Assembly: GCA_903915615.1 (NCBI GenBank)
Contig: CAIWTR010000378.1
Location: forward strand, 1 to 12,755
Direction: 5' to 3'
Length of the DNA: 12,755 nucleotides
Source of the DNA: an uncultured Armatimonadota bacterium
GTDB lineage: Bacteria; Armatimonadota; Armatimonadia; Armatimonadales; Armatimonadaceae
Shown: one piece after another, positions 1 to 5,516 of the stretch
How the letters are laid out: each line of letters starts with the position of its first letter
Position numbering within the stretch: the stretch's first letter is position 1
Position numbers and translations under genes: made by a program
Notes under the pieces: model-generated
Seen by the model: only the letters and a program-made list of their open reading frames with translations
Told to the model about the DNA's origin: nothing
The model's database searches: none

Positions 1-1
1 G

Positions 2-190
2 AAACCTGTGGGCTTCCTCAATGTAAATGGCTTTTACAATCCCCTCATCCAAATGCTGGATCAAATGGTTGCAAGTGGGTTCTATCGCCGAGAGCAGCGG
101 GATGCCCTTGTTATTGCTGCAACGCCTGAGGAACTCATCGAGAAGCTGCGGGTTGCCGCCTGGCCGGATGTTGCAAAGTGGGTGAGGTAG
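2..190 (+). CDS. LOG-family (TIGR00730-like) protein, C-terminal fragment
   Basis: This is the last 62 codons of a gene whose start lies left of the window; the reading frame is open from base 2 to the TAG at 188-190. The visible tail begins KPVGFLNVNGFYNPL and continues with a helix of the form LDQMVASGF and an acidic stretch ending in a short helix. This pattern is characteristic of the C-terminus of LOG-family Rossmann-fold proteins, annotated as cytokinin riboside 5'-monophosphate phosphoribohydrolases. These release a free base and ribose 5-phosphate from nucleoside monophosphates; bacterial members are often generic nucleotide phosphoribohydrolases. The catalytic PGGxGTxxE motif would lie upstream and is not visible. 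The GTG at base 8 is an internal valine codon, not a start. The gene has no evident link to the sugar genes that follow, so it probably marks the left boundary of the locus. Confidence 0.72.
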   Translation, partial: KPVGFLNVNGFYNPLIQMLDQMVASGFYRREQRDALVIAATPEELIEKLRVAAWPDVAKWVR

Positions 191-265
191 TCATCGGCAC
201 CACGCCACAAATCGATGATAATCTGCCGGAGTGTGGCCGGGTGCGCTGATGCTCACGGTCTTAGT

Positions 266-270
266 GGAGG
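266..270 (+). promoter_or_regulatory. Ribosome binding site of the MFS gene
   Basis: GGAGG lies 13 bases before the ATG at 284, which is a longer spacing than the other genes here show. An in-frame TAG directly precedes the ATG (281-283), so no upstream in-frame start is possible. The next methionine (residue 14) has no Shine-Dalgarno sequence. In the 93-base gap 191-283 I see no convincing promoter or terminator; there is only a loose GCCACA/TGTGGC inverted repeat (204-209 and 232-237). Confidence 0.5.
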
Positions 271-283
271 CAGTGACATCTAG

Positions 284-1636
284 ATGCAGCAAACAAATCG
301 TGCCGAGCGCACATTGCTAGACATGGGCAGGTACCAGTGGTTGGTCTTGTTCGCGGCGTGGCTTGGCTGGGGCTTCGACATCTTTGATGGCCTTCTCTTT
401 TCCTTTGTAGCGCCAAACTGCGTCCCGACGCTGCTTCATATTCCGCTTGGAACTCCGGAAGCCAAGGCTGCCACCGCGGACTGGAATGGCATCCTCACGA
501 GCTTGCTTCTCATCGGCTGGGCCATCGGCGGAATCCTCTTCGGCCGGGTAGCTGACCGGATTGGGCGCACCAAAACCCTGATGTTGACGATGCTTCTGTA
601 CTCACTCGGTACTGCGGCGTGTGCATTTGCGGTTAATATGCCGATGCTTATCTTTTTCCGCTTGGTGATTAGCCTTGGAATCGGCGGGGAGTGGGCGGCT
701 GGGGCGGCGATGGTCGCCGAGGTTGTCCCTGAGAAGCGCCGCGTCGATGCCGGAGCCATCCTCTACACAAGCGCACCATTTGGACTCATGGGAGCAACGC
801 TCCTCAGCCGCTGGTTTGTCGGCGACCTCTTTAAAGAAAGTCCTGAGCTCTCCTGGCGCTATCTGTTTCTGTGTGGACTCATCCCAGCGATGGTCGCTTT
901 TGTTGTGCGTAAGTACATCAAGGAACCTGAACAATGGAAGGATGCCACAGCGGTTCGAACAGCACGGATTTCCGACATCTTCACTCCCGAGTTTCGAAAA
1001 CGCACCATCGGTGCGCTCCTCCTTGCCGTCGTAGCCCTCATCACCTGGTGGAGCTGCAACGCCTTTATCAGCGTCTTCACAACCGCACTCGCACAGAAGG
1101 AAGCCGTCGTCCGCAATCTGGATAAACTCGGGACCGTCGGACTCGTGGAGACCTGGAAACTGACCGCAAATGCGGCATTCAATGTCGGAGGACTCATCGG
1201 GACACTGGTCACGATTCCCGTGTCAAAACACCTTGGCCGAAGGGCGATGTTTGCAATCTACTTTGTCGCAAGCGCGGCAGCACTCCTTGCAGCATTTGGA
1301 ATCAGGTGGGCTCCGGAGCAACAGCTCCTGATGTACTTCCCGATCGGACTCTCCGTCTTCGGCGTCTTTGGTGCGTTTACCTACTACCTCCCCGAGCTCT
1401 ACCCGACCTGGCTGCGCGCAACCGGCGCCGGCTTTACCTATAACACGGGGCGAATTGTTGCTGCTGCGGGACCGTTTATCGTCGGGACGATTGCGGCTGG
1501 CGGCCTAGATGCGATGCGTACCGCGTTATTCATGGTAGGTTTCGCTCCTCTCCTTGGACTTCTCGCGCTTCTCTATGCCACCGAGACGAAGGGGCTCTCG
1601 CACACCACGACGCATCCTGAACAAACCGGCTTCTAA
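284..1636 (+). CDS. MFS transporter, metabolite:H+ symporter type
   Basis: This 450-residue protein is a major facilitator superfamily secondary transporter, expected to have 12 transmembrane helices in the inner membrane and to use the proton gradient. The hallmark cytoplasmic loop 2-3 motif is present as GRVADRIGRTKTL at about residues 87-99. Helix 1 carries acidic residues (GFDIFD, about 30-35). The helix 4-5 stretch GIGGEWAAGAAMVAEVVPEKRR (about 132-153) resembles the aromatic-acid/sialic-acid/niacin group of symporters. A second conserved stretch near residues 368-390 (YLPELYPTWLRATGAGF) and the ETKG ending (about 434-437) also match this group. Length is normal and no truncation is seen. 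The substrate cannot be inferred from sequence; a sugar acid or other small organic acid is plausible. It is followed by a 170-bp gap and has no clear terminator, so co-transcription with the next unit is possible but unproven. Confidence 0.88.
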   Translation: MQQTNRAERTLLDMGRYQWLVLFAAWLGWGFDIFDGLLFSFVAPNCVPTLLHIPLGTPEAKAATADWNGILTSLLLIGWAIGGILFGRVADRIGRTKTLMLTMLLYSLGTAACAFAVNMPMLIFFRLVISLGIGGEWAAGAAMVAEVVPEKRRVDAGAILYTSAPFGLMGATLLSRWFVGDLFKESPELSWRYLFLCGLIPAMVAFVVRKYIKEPEQWKDATAVRTARISDIFTPEFRKRTIGALLLAVVALITWWSCNAFISVFTTALAQKEAVVRNLDKLGTVGLVETWKLTANAAFNVGGLIGTLVTIPVSKHLGRRAMFAIYFVASAAALLAAFGIRWAPEQQLLMYFPIGLSVFGVFGAFTYYLPELYPTWLRATGAGFTYNTGRIVAAAGPFIVGTIAAGGLDAMRTALFMVGFAPLLGLLALLYATETKGLSHTTTHPEQTGF

Positions 1637-1806
1637 AATGTCCGGGTAACTTTCCAACGATGCTCGCTTTTGGGCATCGAAAAGATATTCGGCGGTCATC
1701 CCGCAGATTAATGCCCTCAACCGTGCATCGCGCATAGACATCGTTGTATTCTTTACGCGGGATGAATCGGCACTGCAGCCGCAACATCCCAACACCGGAG
1801 GTAACC
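1637..1806. other. Intergenic region with two inverted repeats
   Basis: No gene is supported here. CGATGC at 1658-1663 pairs with GCATCG at 1674-1679, and the stem can be extended by a wobble and a C-G pair. It is followed by AAAAG rather than a T-run, so it is not a convincing terminator for the MFS gene on the + strand. A separate perfect 9-bp inverted repeat, TCATCCCGC (1697-1705) and GCGGGATGA (1757-1765), encloses about 51 bases and could fold in a leader RNA. I could not identify a good -35/-10 pair. The open frame of the downstream gene runs back to 1744 but this extension does not look coding. Confidence 0.4.
1797..1801 (+). promoter_or_regulatory. Ribosome binding site deciding the start of the Gfo/Idh/MocA gene
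   Basis: GGAGG sits 5 bases before the ATG at 1807. The open frame begins earlier with an ATG at 1744, but that start lacks a Shine-Dalgarno sequence and would add 21 residues ahead of the Rossmann fold that do not fit the family. The ATG at 1807 places the first beta strand (LRWGIIGCG) immediately after a short N-terminus, as is usual. Confidence 0.85.
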
Positions 1807-2835
1807 ATGTCGTCTTTCACACCACTTCGCTGGGGCATCATTGGATGCGGCTCTATCGCAAATCGACTCGGAAATGATGTCGCCCGCCTCGAAGACCACC
1901 AGCTGCAGGCGATCGCATCACGGGATGCATCCAAAGCCGCAGCATATGCTGAAAAGTTTGGTGTTCTGACGCAGCACACTGGCCCGGATGCGTACTCAAA
2001 TGTTGTAAATGACCCGGATGTCGACATTATCTACATCGCGACTCCACATAACTTCCATAAAGAGCAAGCCCTAATGGCAATCGCCGCAGGCAAGCCAGTT
2101 CTCTGCGAAAAGCCATTTACGGTCAACACCGCTGAGGCGGAAGTCGTGATCGCAGCCGCACGCGAGAAGGGCACCTTCCTCATGGAAGGCGTCTGGAGCC
2201 GCTGTTTCCCAGTTTGGCGCAAAGTGATGGAGCTTATCGGGGCTGGTGAAATCGGACACGCCCGGATGCTGTACTCCGACTTCGGCTACCGCGCGGGTAA
2301 CCTCGGGGATGACCACCGCCTGACCGGCTACAACGCCGAGGGACGTCTCTTCAACCGCGAGCTTATCGGTGGTGGCCTGATGGATGTCGGTATCTACCCG
2401 ATAAGCATCGCCAACATGGTCTTCGGCAACCCGGTCGATGTCAAAGCCGTTGGTGTGCTTGGAAACTCTGGCGTGGATGAAAATGTTGGTGTCGTGATGG
2501 CCTACGCCAATGGCGAAGTTGCAACCGCAACGACCAGTATTCAGGTAACGACCCCATTCACGACGACGATTCTTGGCACCGCCGGACGCATCGAAGTCGA
2601 GAGCCCATGGTGGCGCCCGAAGGCATTTGTCCTGCACCGCGATGGCAAGGATGCCGAGCGTTTCTCCTTCGAGCACGAGGGTGAGGGCTTCCAGTTTGAG
2701 GCGATGGAAATCGCTGACTGTCTCCGTGCCGGCAAGACCGAGTCATCGGTGATGCCACTGAGCGACACGCTTTCGGTGATGCGCTCCCTGGATGCCGTCC
2801 GTGCACAGCTTGGCCTTGTGTATCCTGGAGAGTAG
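1807..2835 (+). CDS. Gfo/Idh/MocA-family NAD(P)-dependent oxidoreductase
   Basis: From the chosen start the protein has 342 residues, a normal length for the family. The N-terminal Rossmann domain opens with WGIIGCGSIAN (residues 9-19), the dinucleotide-binding glycine-rich loop. The family EKP motif is at 101-103 (CEKPF), giving the conserved lysine. The C-terminal alpha/beta domain carries DVGIYP at about 193-198, containing the usual active-site aspartate and a nearby tyrosine. The segment LMEGVWSRCFP (about 125-135) resembles the dihydrodiol dehydrogenase/glucose-fructose oxidoreductase branch, whose members oxidise or reduce cyclic polyols and sugars. No signal peptide is seen, so it is cytoplasmic. 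It is the first gene of a three-gene unit; the next start lies one base beyond its stop, which implies co-transcription and probably coupled translation. The substrate is unknown; a sugar or sugar-derived keto compound is inferred from context only. Confidence 0.9.
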   Translation: MSSFTPLRWGIIGCGSIANRLGNDVARLEDHQLQAIASRDASKAAAYAEKFGVLTQHTGPDAYSNVVNDPDVDIIYIATPHNFHKEQALMAIAAGKPVLCEKPFTVNTAEAEVVIAAAREKGTFLMEGVWSRCFPVWRKVMELIGAGEIGHARMLYSDFGYRAGNLGDDHRLTGYNAEGRLFNRELIGGGLMDVGIYPISIANMVFGNPVDVKAVGVLGNSGVDENVGVVMAYANGEVATATTSIQVTTPFTTTILGTAGRIEVESPWWRPKAFVLHRDGKDAERFSFEHEGEGFQFEAMEIADCLRAGKTESSVMPLSDTLSVMRSLDAVRAQLGLVYPGE

Positions 2836-2836
2836 T

Positions 2837-4282
2837 ATGGCAAAGCGTTTTCAGCGTATAGCACCAAGCCTTGCTGGCGTGGATGCTGCAGGTGTCGAAG
2901 CGTTCATCAACCGCGTCGATGCTGAAGTCGGTGGCCTGCACTCGGTGATGATGTTGCGTGATGGCAATGTCTTTGCTGAGTGTTGGTGGAATCCTTACAA
3001 GGCTGACTATCAGCACACGATGTACTCGCTGAGCAAGAGCTTTACGAGTACGGCGGCTGGTTTTGCGATGCTCGAAGGGAAGCTGCGGCCGACGGATCCT
3101 GTCATCAAGTTCTTCCCGGACAAGCTGCCAGCGAGTGTCAGTGCAAATCTTCAGGCGATGCAGGTTCAGCACCTCCTGATGATGGGGACGGGGCATGCGA
3201 CTGAGCCAAGTGCACTTCTGCAGAGTGACCCCAATGCGGATTGGATGAAGGTCTTTCTGAATCATCCAGTCGAATTCGCGCCTGGGACGCATTTTGTCTA
3301 CAACAGCGCTGCGACGTTTATGGTGTCGGCGATTGTTCAGCAAGTCACCGGACAGACGGTATTGGACTACCTTGGCCCGCGCCTGTTTCGCCCGCTTGGC
3401 ATCGAGAATCCGGTCTGGGAAACCAACCCTGCCGGAATCACCGCTGGGGGCTGGGGTCTGCACATCCGAACGGAAGACATCGCCGCGCTTGGTGAGCTCT
3501 ACCGCAATAAGGGAGTCTGGAAGGGCCGGCGGATACTGCCACGTTCCTTTGTGGATGCCGCTACCCAAAAGCAAATCAGCAACGGCAATGATCTCAACAG
3601 TGACTGGGCGCAGGGCTATGGGTATCAGTTTTGGCGCTGTCGGAACAATGGCTTCCGCGGGGATGGTGCATTTGGGCAGTACTGTCTGGTCTTCCCGGAC
3701 AAGCAGCTGACCGTTGCGATTACCAGTGGTGTGGCAGATATGCAGCGTGTTCTGGACATTCTGTATGCCACTGTCCTGCCAGCTGTTGGGGCATCCACCA
3801 ATGCGCCTGCTGACAAGCGCTTGGCTGAGCGTACGCGCAAGGCTGAAGTTCCAGTTCCTAAAGCAGTGACATCGAGGGTTCGCCTTCCAATCGGAAAAAC
3901 CTACGCATTTGATGCGAACGCCTATGGAATGGAATCCATTCGCTTTGCAGCATCGGCCGGAGGCGTGGAAGTAACTGTCAACCGTAACAGTAACGAGCAG
4001 ACCCTGCTTGTGATGGACAAGGGCTGGAAGGTTACGGATACCACGTGGGAAGTTGGTTTAAACCGCCTGCAGACCGAGGGACATACGTACCGCAATGCCG
4101 CCCGCGGGGCGTGGACAAGCGCATCGGTGTACTCCATCAAAAATTACTATGTCGAAGAGCCGTATATCCAGTCCATCGACTTGTCGTTTGGACCCGGAAC
4201 GCTTAGCTGGACGAGTAGCTTTATCGCGATGTTTGGTGGGGATGGCCGGATAACGGCATCCGCACGTGAAGTGAAATCATAG
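2837..4282 (+). CDS. Serine hydrolase, class C beta-lactamase fold (PF00144-like)
   Basis: The start at 2837 is set by GGAG at 2827-2830; an in-frame ATG at 2792 lies inside the previous gene and is rejected. The 481-residue protein has the nucleophile motif SxxK as SLSK at residues 64-67, in the usual context MYSLSKSFTS. The second motif appears as VYNS near 154-157 (general-base tyrosine), in the YNS form seen in esterase and 6-aminohexanoate-dimer-hydrolase-like members. A GAFGQ segment near 277-281 occupies the position of the third motif. Residues from about 330 to the end form a separate beta-rich C-terminal region that I cannot assign. There is no signal peptide, so it should act in the cytoplasm, which argues against a role in antibiotic resistance or cell-wall turnover. 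It sits between two redox enzymes, suggesting ester, amide or lactone hydrolysis of an imported metabolite. The substrate is unknown. Confidence 0.87.
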   Translation: MAKRFQRIAPSLAGVDAAGVEAFINRVDAEVGGLHSVMMLRDGNVFAECWWNPYKADYQHTMYSLSKSFTSTAAGFAMLEGKLRPTDPVIKFFPDKLPASVSANLQAMQVQHLLMMGTGHATEPSALLQSDPNADWMKVFLNHPVEFAPGTHFVYNSAATFMVSAIVQQVTGQTVLDYLGPRLFRPLGIENPVWETNPAGITAGGWGLHIRTEDIAALGELYRNKGVWKGRRILPRSFVDAATQKQISNGNDLNSDWAQGYGYQFWRCRNNGFRGDGAFGQYCLVFPDKQLTVAITSGVADMQRVLDILYATVLPAVGASTNAPADKRLAERTRKAEVPVPKAVTSRVRLPIGKTYAFDANAYGMESIRFAASAGGVEVTVNRNSNEQTLLVMDKGWKVTDTTWEVGLNRLQTEGHTYRNAARGAWTSASVYSIKNYYVEEPYIQSIDLSFGPGTLSWTSSFIAMFGGDGRITASAREVKS

Positions 4283-4297
4283 GAACGGAAGATAACG

Positions 4298-5278
4298 ATG
4301 CCAACACTTAAAACGGGTTCAATCCCGGGTGTGCGCCTGCCGATTACGCGGATTGTGCAAGGATCGATTCAGATCAACACTGAGGATGAGGCCATCGGCT
4401 TTGGCCAGCTCGACACCATGGTTGAAGTGGGAATCAATACGATTGATTCAGCATACATTTACGGTGGCGGTGCTCAGGACAGAATCATCGGTCGCTGGAT
4501 GCAAGCCCGCGGCAACCGTGACCAGCTGGTCGTGATTGCAAAGGGCTGTCATCCTGGTGATGGTCGTAACCGTGTTACGCCATACGACATCGGAACCCAG
4601 CTCCACGACATCCTCGTGCGCATGAAGACCGACTATGTGGATATGTTTGTTCTCCACCGTGATGACGTTAATGTCCCTGTCGAGCCAATCGTGGACACGC
4701 TGAACCAGTACGTCCGCGAGGGCAAGATTGGTGCATTTGGTGGAAGCAACTGGACAACATCCCGTCTTGAGGAAGCAAACGCCTACGCTGCTGCATCCGG
4801 GCAGGTTGGGTTTGCTTGTTCCAGCCCGAACTTCTCGCTTGCGCGTCAGTTGAAAGAGCCATGGGATGACTGTGTCACGATCAGCGGTCCCGAAAATGCC
4901 GCATCCCGTGACTGGTACGCAGCGCAAAACACGCCACTGTTTACGTGGTCATCGATGGCCGGTGGCTTTATGAGTGGTCGTATCACGCGTACAAACACGG
5001 CGGACTTTACGGATTACTTTGGAAAGCTCGCTGTTGAGTGCTATGCATCCGAGGACAACTTCCAGCGTGTCGACCGTGCTGGTGAGCTTGCGGCCGCGAA
5101 GGGCTTGACGATGCCACAAATCGCTCTTGCGTATGTCCTGAACTATCCGCTCAATATCTACGCACTGGTCGGTTCAGCAAATGCGGACGAGATGACCGCA
5201 AATGCGGCAGCCAGCTTGGTTGAGCTTTCGGCTGCTGAAATGGACTATCTCGACTTGAAGGTTGATTCTTTGGCTTAG
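4298..5278 (+). CDS. Aldo/keto reductase
   Basis: This 326-residue protein is a (beta/alpha)8-barrel NAD(P)H-dependent oxidoreductase. The catalytic tetrad of the aldo/keto reductase superfamily is visible: Asp50, Tyr55 (in IDSAYIYGGG), Lys82 (in VIAKGCH) and His120 (in FVLHRDD). The GGSNW segment at about 148-152 is the usual strand-5 motif, and the cofactor-binding C-terminal part (SMAGGFMSG, VGSANADEM) is intact. It follows the serine hydrolase by 15 bases with a GGAAGA ribosome binding site at 4287-4292. A terminator-like hairpin starts 24 bases after its stop, so it closes the three-gene unit. Aldo/keto reductases of this subtype often neighbour Gfo/Idh/MocA enzymes in polysaccharide-use loci. 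L-rhamnose or another deoxy-sugar is a possible substrate through its C1 or a keto group, but nothing in the sequence proves this. Confidence 0.9.
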   Translation: MPTLKTGSIPGVRLPITRIVQGSIQINTEDEAIGFGQLDTMVEVGINTIDSAYIYGGGAQDRIIGRWMQARGNRDQLVVIAKGCHPGDGRNRVTPYDIGTQLHDILVRMKTDYVDMFVLHRDDVNVPVEPIVDTLNQYVREGKIGAFGGSNWTTSRLEEANAYAAASGQVGFACSSPNFSLARQLKEPWDDCVTISGPENAASRDWYAAQNTPLFTWSSMAGGFMSGRITRTNTADFTDYFGKLAVECYASEDNFQRVDRAGELAAAKGLTMPQIALAYVLNYPLNIYALVGSANADEMTANAAASLVELSAAEMDYLDLKVDSLA

Positions 5279-5302
5279 TCGCTGCGAATTGCTAGAGATG
5301 AT

Positions 5303-5340
5303 AAACGCCGATTGGTTCATCCAAACGGCGTTTTGCTTTT
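5303..5340 (+). terminator. Rho-independent terminator-like hairpin after the aldo/keto reductase
   Basis: AAACGCCG at 5303-5310 is the exact reverse complement of CGGCGTTT at 5326-5333. Inside it, after an A/A mismatch, TTGG (5312-5315) pairs with CCAA (5321-5324), leaving a 5-base loop TTCAT. The 3' arm runs directly into TTTTGCTTTT (5331-5340). A GC-containing stem of 8 plus 4 pairs followed by a T-rich tract is the standard form of an intrinsic terminator. Its position 24 bases after a stop codon and ahead of a new promoter fits. I estimated no folding energy. Confidence 0.8.
5308..5338 (+). repeat. 31-bp direct repeat, copy 1 (within the terminator)
   Basis: Bases 5308-5338 match 5449-5479 at 28 of 31 positions, and the last 21 bases (5318-5338) are identical in both copies; the shared core includes CCAAACGGCGTTTTGCTT. 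This copy forms the loop, the 3' arm and the start of the T-tract of the terminator hairpin. Confidence 0.85.
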
Positions 5341-5448
5341 GGTACGGGGCTGCCTTCCAGCGCAGACAACGGGGACGTCCATCGAACGACAAAATTTTGA
5401 AGGTGGAGCTTTGTTTTGAGGAAGTCTGTCGGTTTCGCTACCCAGACA

Positions 5449-5479
5449 CCGATAAGTACATCCAAACGGCGTTTTGCTT
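5449..5479 (+). repeat. 31-bp direct repeat, copy 2 (just upstream of the rhamnosidase promoter)
   Basis: This is the second copy of the 31-bp repeat, exactly 141 bases downstream of the first. The three mismatches fall in the segment that forms the inner TTGG arm in copy 1, and the outer AAACGCCG arm is absent, so this copy cannot form the same hairpin. It ends 2 bases before the -35 box, i.e. at about -38 to -68 relative to the inferred transcription start. That is a location typical of activator sites. It may be a decayed terminator duplicate or a regulatory site. Confidence 0.8.
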
Positions 5480-5481
5480 CA

Positions 5482-5510
5482 TTGACACATGCCTGATGTG
5501 TGCCTAATAT
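5482..5510 (+). promoter_or_regulatory. Sigma-70-type promoter of the rhamnosidase/ABC operon (leaderless)
   Basis: TTGACA at 5482-5487 is a perfect -35 box. TAATAT at 5505-5510 is a 4-of-6 match to the -10 consensus, and the spacer is exactly 17 bases. The -10 box ends 6 bases before the ATG at 5517, so transcription is expected to start at or within a base or two of the A of the start codon. No Shine-Dalgarno sequence precedes that ATG. The mRNA is therefore probably leaderless, an arrangement well known in Deinococcota and Actinobacteria. Confidence 0.75.
5485..5501. promoter_or_regulatory. Candidate operator: 17-bp perfect inverted repeat in the promoter
   Basis: ACACAT (5485-5490) and ATGTGT (5496-5501) are exact reverse complements separated by GCCTG. 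The palindrome overlaps the last three bases of the -35 box and fills most of the spacer, so a dimeric repressor bound here would block RNA polymerase. The size and symmetry suit a dimeric bacterial regulator such as a LacI or GntR family member. I did not notice a second copy near the other genes in the window. No regulator gene is in the window. Confidence 0.55.
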
Positions 5511-5516
5511 TGACGC

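Noticed and set aside
217..222. GATAAT as a -10 box for the MFS gene
   Set aside because: No acceptable -35 hexamer lies 16-18 bases upstream, so the match may be chance.
1744..1806. N-terminal extension of the Gfo/Idh/MocA gene from an upstream ATG
   Set aside because: It lacks a ribosome binding site, adds 21 residues before the Rossmann fold that do not fit the family, and a GGAGG sits 5 bases before the ATG at 1807.
2792..2836. Start of the serine hydrolase inside the preceding gene
   Set aside because: It would overlap the coding end of the oxidoreductase by 44 bases with no ribosome binding site; ATG 2837 has GGAG at 6 bases spacing.
2558..3574. Long minus-strand open frame of 338 codons opposite the oxidoreductase and hydrolase genes
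   Set aside because: It lies wholly antisense to two well-supported genes, has low-complexity basic composition and no recognisable motifs. Other long antisense frames (for example at 8866-9648) are rejected for the same reason.
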